Numbered from the stretch's first letter, positions 1 to 7,929 are shown. The stretch: DNA of 18,944 bases from Thiobacillus sp. (GCF_024708915.1 NZ_JANJXQ010000121.1:1-18944), one strand, 5' to 3'. A program made the numbers and translations. The notes: a model not told the origin generated them from the letters alone.

Positions 1-170
1 AACATGAAACGGCGTCTTTTTCCGCATGGCGGCGTTGCTCGTCGTTGCCATAGAGCCGGCTATGTCGCCCACCCGCAAGGGGTAGGCCGTGGTTGTAAAG
101 CCGATAAATCGGCAACAACCACGCTCTCCTCGCGCCTTGCCCTGCGAAAAAATCCATCCGTTTCATTGCG
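1..170. repeat. Putative dispersed palindromic intergenic element
   Basis: This is non-coding sequence at the left edge. ATGAAACGG at 4-12 is matched by its reverse complement CCGTTTCAT at 158-166, and the flanking bases resemble each other imperfectly on opposite strands. At the centre is a compound hairpin: outer arms 88-96 and 115-123 (9 bp, perfect) enclose inner arms 100-105 and 108-113 (6 bp, perfect). No U-tract follows on either strand, so it does not look like an ordinary intrinsic terminator. I infer a mobile or REP-like intergenic repeat. It could equally be the 3' end of an element that begins outside the window. Confidence 0.4.
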
Positions 171-194
171 TTCCCCTATTTCCGAGTCGCGACA

Positions 195-632
195 CTAGCG
201 CGGCAAGCCGTCTATCTGCGCGCCTGTTGCGATGCCGCGGCGGCGGAATTCCCCTTGCGGCACTTCCAGTGCATAGCGCGCATCCGTATCGGGGCAATGC
301 AGGGCGTCGCTATGCGGCTGCATGTCGGCGAGCGCGACGATGCGGCCGCGGTCGTCGGCAAACGCAATCGACAGCGGCAGCGGGGTGTTGCGCATCCAGA
401 AGCAATGCCGTCCCGCGTGCCCGAACACGAACAGCATGCCGCCGTCGGCGGGGAGCTGCGTGCGGCCCATCAGGCCGCGTTCGCGCTGCTGCGGCGTGGC
501 CGCGACTTCAACCTGGAAAACATGCGGGCCGATGCGCAGCGGCAGCGGCGCGTCGTTCCCGGCGGCGCCGCATGAAACCAGCGCTGCAAGCGCGCCATAA
601 CGGCCGGCCTTGAGCAACCCGCTACAACGCAT
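195..632 (-). CDS. DUF192 family lipoprotein
   Basis: A 145-residue protein of the DUF192 family, small secreted or periplasmic beta-rich proteins of unknown biochemical role. The N-terminus has a hydrophobic stretch ending in LVSC, a plausible lipobox with Cys21 as the lipidated residue, so outer-membrane or periplasmic anchoring is likely. The family core is visible: QVEVAATPQQRERGLMGR, then GMLFVFGHAGRHCFWMRNT (the aromatic/WMRNT signature) and PLSIAFADD. The chosen ATG lies in ATGCGTTGTAG, which overlaps the purK stop by 11 bases and implies translational coupling. An upstream extension to 677 is only shared reading frame inside purK. The family call is firm; the function is unknown. Confidence 0.85.
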   Translation of the reverse strand: MRCSGLLKAGRYGALAALVSCGAAGNDAPLPLRIGPHVFQVEVAATPQQRERGLMGRTQLPADGGMLFVFGHAGRHCFWMRNTPLPLSIAFADDRGRIVALADMQPHSDALHCPDTDARYALEVPQGEFRRRGIATGAQIDGLPR

Positions 633-1758
633 CGCGCAGCCGTTCGGCCAGTTGCAGCGCGGCGGCCGGATCGGCATCCAGCACGTTGAAATGCCCCATC
701 TTGCGGCCGGGGCGCGCGGCCTGTTTGCCGTACAGGTGCAGCTTGATGGCGGGGTGCGCCAGCAGCGCGCCCCAGTGCGGGCCGCCGTTGCGCCAGCGGT
801 CGCCGAGCAGGTTGACCATCACCACCGGCGACAGCAGGCGGGGGTCGCCCAGCGGCAGGCCGCACAGCGCGCGCACCTGCTGCTCGAACTGGTCGGTAAC
901 GCAGGCGTCGAGCGTGTAGTGGCCGGAGTTGTGCGGGCGCGGGGCGATTTCGTTGACCATCAGGCGGCCGCCGGCGACGAAGAATTCGACCGCCATCACG
1001 CCGACGTAGCCGAGCCGGTCGGCCACCGCGCGCGCCGTGTCGCGCGCCTGCGCGGCGAGGCTGTCGGGCACGCGGGCGGGAACGATGGAGACGTCGAGAA
1101 TGCCGTTGTCGTGGCGGTTTTCGGCGAGCGGAAACAGCGCGCACTCGCCGGCATCGTCGCGCGCCAGCACTACCGATACCTCGCGCTCCAGTTCGACGAA
1201 ACCTTCCAGCACGCAGGGCTGGCCGCCGAATTCGCGGAACGCCGCGCGGGCTTCCTCGAGCGTGCCGACTCGCGCCTGGCCCTTGCCGTCGTAGCCGAAG
1301 CGCGACACTTTCAGCAGCGCCGGCGTGCCGGTGTCCGCCAGCGCGGCGTCGAGGTCGCCTTCGCTGTAGACCAGCGCGAACGGCGCGGTGGCGAAGCCGT
1401 TGTCGGCGAGCCAGGATTTTTCGTGGCTGCGGTCCTGCACGATCGCCACTGCAGCAGCGCCCGGCGACACCCGGCAATAGCTGGCCAGTTCGATCAGGCT
1501 CGCCGCCGGGACGTTCTCGAATTCGGTGGTCACGGCGGCGCAGGCGGTGCCGAGCTGCTTCAGCGCGGCGTGGTCGGCGTAATCCGCCTGCAGGTGCACA
1601 TCGGCCATCTGCCCGGCGGGGCTGGCGCCATCGGGGTCGAGCACCATGACCCGGTAACCCATGGTGCGCGCGGCGATGGTGAACATGCGGCCGAGCTGGC
1701 CGCCGCCGAGGATGCCCAGGGTGGCGCCGGGCAGGATGGGCAGCGGCTTAGTCGACAT
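622..1758 (-). CDS. purK: N5-carboxyaminoimidazole ribonucleotide synthase PurK
   Basis: PurK is an ATP-grasp enzyme that uses ATP and bicarbonate to convert AIR to N5-CAIR, the step before PurE in de novo purine synthesis, in the cytosol. The 378-residue length is typical. Recognisable parts are the N-terminal nucleotide-fold motif [18 protein letters not shown], the ATP-grasp segment around [15 protein letters not shown], and the metal/substrate motif [18 protein letters not shown]. The ATG at 1758 is preferred over the upstream in-frame start because the family begins just before the GILGGGQ motif. Its first 11 bases overlap the purE stop codon (ATGTCGACTAA), so the two genes are translationally coupled. 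Confidence 0.96.
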   Translation of the reverse strand: MSTKPLPILPGATLGILGGGQLGRMFTIAARTMGYRVMVLDPDGASPAGQMADVHLQADYADHAALKQLGTACAAVTTEFENVPAASLIELASYCRVSPGAAAVAIVQDRSHEKSWLADNGFATAPFALVYSEGDLDAALADTGTPALLKVSRFGYDGKGQARVGTLEEARAAFREFGGQPCVLEGFVELEREVSVVLARDDAGECALFPLAENRHDNGILDVSIVPARVPDSLAAQARDTARAVADRLGYVGVMAVEFFVAGGRLMVNEIAPRPHNSGHYTLDACVTDQFEQQVRALCGLPLGDPRLLSPVVMVNLLGDRWRNGGPHWGALLAHPAIKLHLYGKQAARPGRKMGHFNVLDADPAAALQLAERLRDAL

Positions 1759-2245
1759 CGGGCAGTTCCATTGCCAGCACCGAATCCGCCTGGCCACGGC
1801 GGAAGTCATTGAGCTGGTCGGCGAGGCCGTTGTCGTAGCGCGCGATCAGGGCGGCGGCGAACAGCGCGGCGTTGGCGGCGCCGGCTTCGCCGATGGCGAA
1901 GGTGGCGACCGGGATGCCCTTCGGCATCTGCACGATGGAGAGCAGCGAATCCATGCCCTTGAGGTATTTCGACGGGACCGGCACGCCGAGCACCGGCACA
2001 ATGGTTTTCGAGGCAATCATGCCGGGCAGGTGGGCGGCGCCACCGGCACCGGCGATGATCGCCTTGATGCCGCGTGTCTCCGCAGTGGAAGCGTATTCGT
2101 ACAGCAGATCCGGGGTGCGATGCGCGGACACCACCTTCGTTTCATAGTGGATGCCCAGCTGCTTCAGCAGCATCGCCGCGTGCTTCATCACCTCCCAGTC
2201 GCTGGAAGACCCCATCACCACCCCCACCTGAGGCGCGTTCATCAT
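1748..2245 (-). CDS. purE: N5-CAIR mutase PurE (class I)
   Basis: PurE moves the carboxyl group of N5-CAIR to carbon to give CAIR in purine biosynthesis. The 165-residue protein has the PurE signatures: [15 protein letters not shown] near the N-terminus, VVSAHRTPD (with the catalytic His region), and the glycine-rich [14 protein letters not shown]. The PurK partner immediately downstream fits the class I, N5-CAIR-dependent route rather than the direct AIR-carboxylating class II. It starts with two consecutive ATGs (2245 or 2242), preceded by AGGA at good spacing. It is the first gene of the purE-purK-DUF192 unit. The order is common in proteobacteria, and no oddities were seen. Confidence 0.96.
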   Translation of the reverse strand: MMNAPQVGVVMGSSSDWEVMKHAAMLLKQLGIHYETKVVSAHRTPDLLYEYASTAETRGIKAIIAGAGGAAHLPGMIASKTIVPVLGVPVPSKYLKGMDSLLSIVQMPKGIPVATFAIGEAGAANAALFAAALIARYDNGLADQLNDFRRGQADSVLAMELPDVD

Positions 2246-2265
2246 GCTGATTCCTGAATGCGAAA

Positions 2266-2324
2266 GCCGGCATTTTAGCGCGCAGACTCCCTACAATGGC
2301 GCGCGTCCGATTCCGGAGACGACC
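2266..2324. promoter_or_regulatory. Divergent promoter region purE / DUF486
   Basis: The short gap between two divergent genes has one plausible -10 box for each direction. TAAAAT on the minus strand (plus-strand positions 2272-2277) would give a purE leader of about 20 nt. TACAAT on the plus strand (2292-2297) would serve the DUF486 gene. Neither has a convincing -35 at 16-18 bp. GGAG around 2315 is the likely ribosome binding site for the plus-strand gene. Confidence 0.35.
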
Positions 2325-2672
2325 ATGCCCGCTTCCCTGCAGACCCTGATCCTGCTCACGCTGTCCAACGTGTTCATGACCTTCGCGTGGTACGCCCATC
2401 TGAAAGACATGAACAACCAGCCGTGGATTGTCGCGGCGTTCGCCAGCTGGGGCATCGCCCTGTTCGAGTATCTGCTGCAGGTGCCGGCCAACCGCATCGG
2501 CTTCAGCGTGATGAGTCTGCCGCAGCTGAAGATCATGCAGGAGGTCATCGCGCTGTCGGTGTTCATCCCGTTCGCCGTGCTCTATATGAAGGTGGAGCTG
2601 AAGCTGGATTTCCTGTGGGCGGCGCTGTGCCTGATGGGCGCCGTCTATTTCATGTTCCGCGAATCGGTGTAG
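2325..2672 (+). CDS. DUF486 / DMT-family small membrane protein
   Basis: A 115-residue inner-membrane protein of the DUF486 family, assigned to the drug/metabolite-transporter superfamily as a four-helix, half-size member. The sequence shows about four hydrophobic segments: LQTLILLTLSNVFMTFAWY, WIVAAFASWGIALFEYLL, VIALSVFIPFAVLYM and FLWAALCLMGAVYFMF. The conserved family pattern YAHLK, NRIG and PQLKIMQE is present. The substrate is unknown. ATG 2325 is chosen because GGAG lies at suitable distance and because homologues start with a short tail before the first helix. It is monocistronic and divergent from purE. The family call is secure; the transport function is inferred. Confidence 0.85.
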   Translation: MPASLQTLILLTLSNVFMTFAWYAHLKDMNNQPWIVAAFASWGIALFEYLLQVPANRIGFSVMSLPQLKIMQEVIALSVFIPFAVLYMKVELKLDFLWAALCLMGAVYFMFRESV

Positions 2673-2725
2673 ATACTGCGCCACGCGCAGCCTGCAGCCT
2701 TGCTGCACGTGCGCCATGGGTGTCC

Positions 2726-2755
2726 AAACAAAACGCCCCGCACGGGGCGGGGCGT
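2726..2755 (-). terminator. Intrinsic terminator of the DsrC/TusE-like gene
   Basis: An 8-bp perfect GC-rich stem (2733-2740 with 2748-2755, 7-nt loop) is followed on the minus strand by TTTGTTT. It sits about 20 bases past the stop codon of the DsrC/TusE-like gene. The plus-strand side has no U-tract, so termination of the convergent DUF486 transcript here is less certain. Confidence 0.8.
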
Positions 2756-2776
2756 TCGATGCGGCGGCTTGTATCC

Positions 2777-3109
2777 TCAGACGCAGCCGGTCGGCTTCGG
2801 GGTGCCGGCGTAGCGGCCAGCCTGCTTGGCGGGACCGAACGGGAACAGGTCGAAGAGGAATTTCTTGTCGCCCCATTCGTCGCCGAATTCTTCCTTCAGG
2901 CCCTTCTGCAGAAAGCGCAGGTTGGGCGCGGTGCCGTTCTGGGCGAACTGGTCGCGCATGTAGTGGATGATCTTCCAGTGGTTTTCACCCAGGTCCAGCT
3001 TGTCTTCCTTGGCCAGTTCGACCGCCAGTTCCTCGGACCAGTCGTCCAGGTTGACCAGATAGCCTTCGGGGTCGGTTTCGACGATTTTGCCGTTGATTTC
3101 ACGTTCCAT
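2777..3109 (-). CDS. DsrC/TusE-family sulfur carrier protein, single-cysteine type
   Basis: A 110-residue cytosolic protein of the DsrC/TusE superfamily, which carries sulfur as persulfide or trisulfide on a mobile C-terminal arm. Visible family blocks are GYLVNLDDWSEELA, ENHWKIIHYMRDQF, PNLRFLQKG, the LFPFGPAKQAG segment and the C-terminal KPTGCV. The penultimate cysteine (CysA) is the only cysteine. The position 11 residues earlier, CysB in true DsrC, is glycine. By the accepted classification this makes it TusE-like or a DsrC paralogue rather than a canonical DsrC partner of DsrAB/DsrMKJOP. The ATG at 3109 has AAGGA upstream. The gene stands alone with its own promoter and terminator. Confidence 0.88.
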   Translation of the reverse strand: MEREINGKIVETDPEGYLVNLDDWSEELAVELAKEDKLDLGENHWKIIHYMRDQFAQNGTAPNLRFLQKGLKEEFGDEWGDKKFLFDLFPFGPAKQAGRYAGTPKPTGCV

Positions 3110-3147
3110 GATGCAGTCCTTGCGCTCAATAAAAATTTGCAAGCCGC

Positions 3148-3176
3148 ACAATAGAATAACCTACTAAACTAGTCAA
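3148..3176 (-). promoter_or_regulatory. Sigma-70 promoter of the DsrC/TusE-like gene
   Basis: On the minus strand TTGACT (plus coordinates 3171-3176) and TATTGT (3148-3153) are separated by exactly 17 bp inside an AT-rich gap that contrasts with the GC-rich surroundings. The predicted start lies about 32 nt before the ATG at 3109. Confidence 0.65.
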
Positions 3177-3216
3177 CTACTTTATAACAAACATTTTTAA
3201 TACAACTTTCAATGGC

Positions 3217-3666
3217 TTAGTGGCGGTTTCCGGGCGTGGGCTCGCCGCGACCCTGCTTGAGCCAGGCATAGTAGGCGTCGTACATCAGCATGCCGTGCTG
3301 CAGCATGACGTGGTCGTCCGCGAACAGCGCCGAAAGGCCGAGCGATTGCGCCAGCAGCCCGGCGCATTGCGGCGCGAGATCGAGCCGCGCAGTGTCGGCG
3401 CCGCGCACGATGACAGCGAGCTGCTGCAAAGCCGGGTCGCGCAGATCGTGCAGGCGCAAAAAAGCATCGAAACTGCACAGTTCGCCGACGTGGCCGTATT
3501 CCACACCGGGAATGTCGTAGGGGATCGCGCCGGTGTCTTGCGCGATTTTCAGCACATCGGCGGCGGGTACGTAGAGGAATTCGGCGGCCGGATCGATGAA
3601 GCGCGCAATCAGCCAGGGGCAGGCGATGCGGTCGATCTTCGGGCGCTCGCGGGTGACCCATTTCAT
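3217..3666 (-). CDS. Chromate resistance protein, ChrB C-terminal domain only
   Basis: A 149-residue protein matching the C-terminal 'chromate resistance exported/ChrB' domain. Typical blocks are WVTRERPKIDRIACPWLI, RFIDPAAEFLYVP, DIPGVEYGHVGELCSFDAF and the HDLRDPALQQLA region. Full-length ChrB (about 300 aa) has an additional N-terminal portion that is absent here. The ATG overlaps the rhodanese stop (ATGA, 3663-3666), so the short form is a genuine start and not a truncation caused by a frameshift. It is the third gene of the chrA-rhodanese-chrB(C) unit. ChrB is reported as a chromate-responsive regulator or resistance factor. Whether this stand-alone domain regulates or binds metal is not evident from sequence. 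Confidence 0.82.
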   Translation of the reverse strand: MKWVTRERPKIDRIACPWLIARFIDPAAEFLYVPAADVLKIAQDTGAIPYDIPGVEYGHVGELCSFDAFLRLHDLRDPALQQLAVIVRGADTARLDLAPQCAGLLAQSLGLSALFADDHVMLQHGMLMYDAYYAWLKQGRGEPTPGNRH

Positions 3667-4040
3667 TTGGCAGCGACCTTGCCGCCCGCGGCCTTCCAGG
3701 CTTCGAAGCCGCCCTCGATGAAGCGTGCCTTGACGCCGGCAGCCTGCAGGCGGTCGACCACGCTGTTCGATACCGTGCCGCCGCGCACGCAGTAGATCAC
3801 CACGTCGAGCGTTCGCGGGACGGCGCCGATCCAGGCGTCGATCTTGTCCGGGTTCTTCCACAGCGCGCCGGGAATGGTCTCGTTGGACGCCGCATAGTCG
3901 GCTTCGCGCCGCACGTCGAACACCAGGGTGGTGTCGGGGTTCAGCTTGGCGGGCTTGATGGTGCGCGCCAGTTCCTCGCATTTGTCGGTCGGATTGGCGC
4001 AGCCGCAGCGCTTCGGTGGTTGGATGATCTTGGGTTCCAT
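3663..4040 (-). CDS. Rhodanese-like domain protein
   Basis: A single-domain rhodanese (125 aa), a family that transfers sulfane sulfur through a catalytic cysteine persulfide. LVFDVRREADYAASNETIPGALW is the N-terminal rhodanese motif. The active-site loop is CVRGGT at about residues 84-89 (Cys84), followed by the C-terminal block GVKARFIEGGFEAWKAAGG. The N-terminus carries an extra CGCANPTDKC cluster that is not part of the rhodanese fold and may bind metal or act in redox chemistry (inference). The ATG at 4040 is 8 bases after the chrA stop, and the stop overlaps the next start. Its place between chrA and chrB(C) suggests a role in chromate or sulfate stress rather than housekeeping. Confidence 0.87.
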   Translation of the reverse strand: MEPKIIQPPKRCGCANPTDKCEELARTIKPAKLNPDTTLVFDVRREADYAASNETIPGALWKNPDKIDAWIGAVPRTLDVVIYCVRGGTVSNSVVDRLQAAGVKARFIEGGFEAWKAAGGKVAAK

Positions 4041-4048
4041 GATTTTCC

Positions 4049-5386
4049 TCACATGAATAACGAATAAGCCAGCCCCAGGAGGGCGCATACGCCGATCACC
4101 TTCATGACGTCGGCCTGGTATTTCCACAGGGCGACGAACGCGGCAACCGCAACGATGACGGGGAACCATTCGAAGCTGCCGGCGAACGGCGCCGCCGCCG
4201 TGCCCTGTGGCCAGAAGGTGTGCCAGGCGAAGAATACCGCCAGATTGAGGATGACGCCCACCACCGCGGCGGTGATGCCGGTCAGCGGCGCGGTGAAGCG
4301 AAGCTCGCCGCGCGTGGCCTCGATCAGCGGCGCGCCCGCCAGGATGAAAAAGAACGAGGGCAGAAAGGTGAAGAAGGTCGCCACCGCCGCGCCGGCAAAA
4401 CCCGCCGCCAGCGGATTCGCCAGCACCTCCTTGGCGACCCCGCCGAGATAGCCGACCCAGGTGACGATCATGATCAGCGGCCCCGGCGTGGTTTCGCCGA
4501 GCGCCAGGCCGTCCATCATCTGCGCGCCGGTGAGCCAGCCGAACTGTTCCACCGCGGCCTGGTAGACGTAGGGCAGCACGGCATAGGCGCCGCCGATGGT
4601 GAGGAAGGCGGCGCGGGTGAAGAAGTCGCCCATGCGGTAGAGATCGGGCGCGCCATAAAGGGCCGCCATCGCGCCCAGCCAGATCAGCACGAACACCGCG
4701 GTGGTCGCGGCGAGCCTGCCCCAGGAGAATTTCGCGTGGGCGGGCGGCGGCGTGTCGTCGTCGATCAGCGCCGCGCCGTACTGCTTGTGACCGCCGCCGT
4801 GTCCGCCGCCGGCCCTGAATTTGTGCGGCGCGATCTTGCCGCCCAGCGCGCCCAGAATCGCCGCCGCGAGCACGATCCACGGAAAGCCGATGTCGAACAC
4901 GAAAATGCCGATGAAGGCGAGCGCCGCCATGCACCACAGCACCTCGTTCTTCAGCGCGCGATGGCCGATGCGCCAGGCGGCGAACAGCACCACCGCCACC
5001 ACTGCCGGCCGGATGCCGTAGAAAATGCCCTGCACCAGCGGCACCTCGCCCCATGCCAGATAGAGGGCGGCCAGCAGCGCCAGCAGCAGAAACCCGGGCA
5101 GGAAAAACAGCACCCCCGCGATCACGCCGCCTTTCACGCCGTGCAGCAGCCAGCTGATGTAGATCGCCAGCTGGGTCGCTTCGGGGCCGGGCAGCAGCAT
5201 GCAGTAGTTGAGTGCATGCAGGTAGCGGTGTTCGGAAATCCAGCGGCGTTTTTCCACCAGCTCCTGATGCATCAGCGCGATCTGCCCGGCGGGGCCGCCG
5301 AAGCTGATGAAGCCGAGCTTGAGCCAGTATTTGAAGGATTCGCCCAGAGTGACGGGCGCGGGGGCGGCGATGGGGGTGGTGTCCAA
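4049..5386 (-). CDS. chrA: Chromate transporter ChrA (long, two-domain CHR family)
   Basis: An inner-membrane efflux protein of the long-chain CHR family, which exports chromate and contains two homologous halves. The first half has LGFISFGGPAGQIALMHQELV and LLPGPEATQLAIYISW. The second has FLTIGGAYAVLPYVYQ and LALGETTPGPLIMIVTW. The repeated FGG/IGG and PGP motifs are family hallmarks. About ten or more hydrophobic segments are visible. A linker with GGGHGGGH near residue 200 joins the halves. The start is uncertain. TTG at 5386 has GGAG 8 bases upstream and gives 445 aa. GTG at 5434 gives 461 aa but lacks a clear ribosome binding site. It leads the chrA-rhodanese-chrB(C) unit. Confidence 0.92.
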   Translation of the reverse strand: MDTTPIAAPAPVTLGESFKYWLKLGFISFGGPAGQIALMHQELVEKRRWISEHRYLHALNYCMLLPGPEATQLAIYISWLLHGVKGGVIAGVLFFLPGFLLLALLAALYLAWGEVPLVQGIFYGIRPAVVAVVLFAAWRIGHRALKNEVLWCMAALAFIGIFVFDIGFPWIVLAAAILGALGGKIAPHKFRAGGGHGGGHKQYGAALIDDDTPPPAHAKFSWGRLAATTAVFVLIWLGAMAALYGAPDLYRMGDFFTRAAFLTIGGAYAVLPYVYQAAVEQFGWLTGAQMMDGLALGETTPGPLIMIVTWVGYLGGVAKEVLANPLAAGFAGAAVATFFTFLPSFFFILAGAPLIEATRGELRFTAPLTGITAAVVGVILNLAVFFAWHTFWPQGTAAAPFAGSFEWFPVIVAVAAFVALWKYQADVMKVIGVCALLGLAYSLFM

Positions 5387-5462
5387 GAGAAATGCTCCAA
5401 GTCGAAGGATTAAAGCCAGACTTGGACGGGACACCGTCTTGCGGATGGGGTGACATCCTGAC

Positions 5463-5483
5463 GCCGGGGGCTGGTGCCCCGGC
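5463..5483 (-). other. GC-rich hairpin between cbbR and chrA
   Basis: A 7-bp stem (5463-5469 with 5477-5483, 7-nt loop) lies between the cbbR stop and the chrA start. Neither strand has a U-run after it, so it is at best a weak terminator for cbbR. A Rho-dependent or structural role is equally possible. Confidence 0.3.
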
Positions 5484-5512
5484 AGGTGCGATTCTAATAC
5501 CGGGCGGGGCGA

Positions 5513-6409
5513 TCAGCCAAGCGAATCCGGCCCCAGCACGAAATCCTTGAATGCCTGCGCCAGCGGCGACAGCCGTTTGTCGGCACGGTGGACGATGTAC
5601 CAGTGGCGCATGATGGGAAAACCCTCGACCGCGAGCACGGCCAGCCGCTTCAGCGCCTGTTCCATCTCCAGCGTCTGCAGCGACAGGATGCCGAGGCCCA
5701 GCCCGGCCTGCACCGCCTGCTTGATCGCTTCGTTGCTGCTCATTTCCATGCTGCTGCGGATTTCCAGCCCGCGGGCGGCGAAGAAGCGTTCCATGGCGCC
5801 GCGCGTGCCGGAGCCGGCTTCGCGCACCAGGAACGACTCGGACGCCAGGTCGCGGACGGCGATCCGCTTTTTGCGGACCAGCGGATGGCCGGGCGGGGCG
5901 ATCACCACCAGCGGGTTGTCCATGAAACGGATGGCTTCCAGGCCCAGTCCGTCCGGCACCTGGCCCATGATGGCCAGATCGATGCGGTTCGCGGCCAGTT
6001 GCCCCAGCACCGATTCGCGGTTGGATACGTCCAGATGGATCGCCACCTTGGGATGCTCGCCGCGAAAGCGGGCGAGGATGCCGGTGGCAACGGCACTCAC
6101 GGTCGTGGTCACGGCGATATTGAGCTGGCCGCTATCCATGCTGCGCAGCTGCACCAGATTGGCCTGCAGGTCGTCCAGACGCGCGGTGATCGCCTGACTG
6201 GCGTGCAGCACCTCGCGCCCGGCCTCGGTGAGAAAGATTTTTTTCCCCAACTGCTCGGTGAGCGGCAGGCCGAGTATGACCTCGATTCCCCGCACCTGCA
6301 TGGAGACGGCCGGCTGCGACAGGTGCAATTCCTCGGCCGCCCGCGAAAACGACAGATGGCGGGCAACCGCTTCAAATACCCGGAACTGGCGCAGCGTCAA
6401 TCGGCGCAT
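5513..6409 (-). CDS. cbbR: LysR-type regulator CbbR of the RuBisCO operon
   Basis: A 298-residue LysR-family transcription factor. The N-terminal winged helix-turn-helix covers about residues 1-60 (LRQFRVFEAVARHLSFSRAA, LSQPAVSMQV). An effector-binding domain follows from about residue 92, with the LAIMGQVPDGLGLEA and APPGHPL features seen in CbbR proteins. It is divergently transcribed from cbbM, the classic arrangement in which CbbR binds the shared intergenic region and activates the cbb genes in response to metabolites that report reductant and carbon status. Length and start match the family. The identity rests on both sequence type and position. Confidence 0.9.
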   Translation of the reverse strand: MRRLTLRQFRVFEAVARHLSFSRAAEELHLSQPAVSMQVRGIEVILGLPLTEQLGKKIFLTEAGREVLHASQAITARLDDLQANLVQLRSMDSGQLNIAVTTTVSAVATGILARFRGEHPKVAIHLDVSNRESVLGQLAANRIDLAIMGQVPDGLGLEAIRFMDNPLVVIAPPGHPLVRKKRIAVRDLASESFLVREAGSGTRGAMERFFAARGLEIRSSMEMSSNEAIKQAVQAGLGLGILSLQTLEMEQALKRLAVLAVEGFPIMRHWYIVHRADKRLSPLAQAFKDFVLGPDSLG

Positions 6410-6442
6410 TGTTGATGTATAAGGTTAACGATATGGTTTTCA

Positions 6443-6465
6443 TCATAACAATTGAATTTTAATTA
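6443..6465. promoter_or_regulatory. Candidate CbbR operator (three TNA half-sites)
   Basis: In the AT-rich gap between divergent cbbR and cbbM, TCA (6443-6445), TGA (6453-6455) and TTA (6463-6465) sit 10 bp apart. They form two overlapping TNA-N7-TNA motifs, the pattern described for CbbR sites. The array lies just upstream of and into the predicted cbbM -35 area, as expected for an activator. The motif is degenerate, so chance occurrence is possible in AT-rich DNA. Confidence 0.5.
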
Positions 6466-6485
6466 TATAAGTCCCTGCGTATAGT
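6457..6485 (+). promoter_or_regulatory. cbbM promoter
   Basis: TATAGT at 6480-6485 is a good -10 box. The sequence 17 bp upstream (TTTTAA, 6457-6462) is a poor -35, which fits dependence on an activator such as CbbR. The predicted leader is about 58 nt and ends with AGGAG at 6538-6542, 7 bases from the cbbM ATG. Confidence 0.5.
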
Positions 6486-6549
6486 CTGCCCCTGCCGCGA
6501 TCAGGGGAAAGCGCCTGATGCTTTGTTTATTTACCGCAGGAGTCATGCA

Positions 6550-7929
6550 ATGGATCAATCCGCACGTTACGCCGACCTCAGCCTCAAAGAAGAAGACCTG
6601 ATCAAGGGTGGCAAGCACATCCTGGTCGCCTACAAGATGAAGCCCAAGGCCGGCCATGGCTACCTCGAAGCGGCCGCGCACTTCGCCGCCGAGTCCTCCA
6701 CCGGCACCAACGTCGAAGTGTCGACCACCGACGAATTCACCAAGGGCGTCGACGCGCTGGTGTACTACATCGACGAAGCCACCGAAGACATGCGGATTGC
6801 CTATCCGCTCGATCTGTTCGACCGCAACGTCACCGACGGCCGCTTCATGATCGTCTCCTTCCTGACCCTGGTGATCGGCAACAACCAGGGCATGGGCGAC
6901 ATCGAGCACGCCAAGATGATCGACTTCCACGTGCCCGAGCGCGCCATCCAGATGTTCGACGGCCCCGCCACCGACATCTCCAACCTGTGGCGCATCCTCG
7001 GCCGCCCGGTCAAGGACGGCGGCTACATCGCCGGCACCATCATCAAGCCCAAACTGGGCCTGCGTCCCGAGCCGTTCGCCCAAGCCGCCTACCAGTTCTG
7101 GCTGGGCGGCGACTTCATCAAGAACGACGAGCCCCAGGGCAACCAGGTGTTCGCCCCCGTCAAGAAGGTCATCCCCCTGGTCTATGACGCCATGAAGCGC
7201 GCCCAGGACGAGACCGGCCAGGCCAAGCTGTTCTCCATGAACATCACCGCCGACGACCACTACGAGATGTGCGCCCGCGCCGACTTCGCGCTGGAAGTGT
7301 TCGGCCCCGACGCCGACAAGCTGGCCTTCCTGGTCGACGGCTACGTCGGCGGTCCCGGTATGGTGACCACCGCCCGCCGTCAGTACCCCGGCCAGTACCT
7401 GCACTACCACCGCGCCGGTCACGGTGCCGTCACCTCGCCGTCCGCCAAGCGCGGCTACACCGCTTTCGTGCTGGCCAAGATGAGCCGCCTGCAGGGCGCG
7501 TCCGGCATCCACGTCGGCACCATGGGCTACGGCAAGATGGAAGGCGAGGCGTCCGACAAGGGCATCGCCTACATGATCGAGCGCGACGAGTGCCAGGGTC
7601 CGGTCTACTTCCAGAAGTGGTACGGCATGAAGCCCACCACCCCGATCATCTCCGGCGGCATGAACGCGCTGCGCCTGCCCGGCTTCTTCGAGAACCTCGG
7701 CCACGGCAACGTCATCAACACCTCGGGCGGCGGCTCCTACGGCCACATCGACAGCCCGGCGGCCGGTGCGATCTCGCTGCGCCAGTCGTACGAGTGCTGG
7801 AAATCGGGCGCCGACCCGATCGAGTTCGCCAAGAGCCACAAGGAATTCGCCCGCGCCTTCGAGTCCTTCCCGAACGACGCCGACAAGCTGTATCCGGGCT
7901 GGCGCGAAAAGCTGGGCGTGCACAAGTAA
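6550..7929 (+). CDS. cbbM: Form II RuBisCO large subunit CbbM
   Basis: Ribulose-1,5-bisphosphate carboxylase/oxygenase, form II (459 aa, no small subunit), the CO2-fixing enzyme of the Calvin cycle. Active-site residues fall at the numbers known for Rhodospirillum rubrum CbbM. Lys166 is in IIKPKLGL. Carbamylated Lys191 with Asp193 and Glu194 is in [10 protein letters not shown]. His287 is in LHYHRAGHG, loop-6 Lys329 in [11 protein letters not shown], and Ser368 in ISGGMNALR. The phosphate-binding [10 protein letters not shown] segment is intact, so the enzyme should be catalytically competent. The start is set by AGGAG 7 bases upstream. Strong codon bias toward C-ending codons suggests high expression. 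It is followed by a terminator and then by its own activase genes. Confidence 0.98.
   Translation: MDQSARYADLSLKEEDLIKGGKHILVAYKMKPKAGHGYLEAAAHFAAESSTGTNVEVSTTDEFTKGVDALVYYIDEATEDMRIAYPLDLFDRNVTDGRFMIVSFLTLVIGNNQGMGDIEHAKMIDFHVPERAIQMFDGPATDISNLWRILGRPVKDGGYIAGTIIKPKLGLRPEPFAQAAYQFWLGGDFIKNDEPQGNQVFAPVKKVIPLVYDAMKRAQDETGQAKLFSMNITADDHYEMCARADFALEVFGPDADKLAFLVDGYVGGPGMVTTARRQYPGQYLHYHRAGHGAVTSPSAKRGYTAFVLAKMSRLQGASGIHVGTMGYGKMEGEASDKGIAYMIERDECQGPVYFQKWYGMKPTTPIISGGMNALRLPGFFENLGHGNVINTSGGGSYGHIDSPAAGAISLRQSYECWKSGADPIEFAKSHKEFARAFESFPNDADKLYPGWREKLGVHK

Noticed and set aside
610..1812. Plus-strand open frame opposite purK
   Set aside because: PurK is certain on the minus strand and overlaps purE correctly; the opposite frame has no recognisable motif.
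3217..3666. ChrB pseudogene truncated by a frameshift
   Set aside because: The start ATG overlaps the upstream rhodanese stop cleanly, and no ChrB N-terminal sequence is found in any frame upstream, so it appears to be a natural stand-alone domain.
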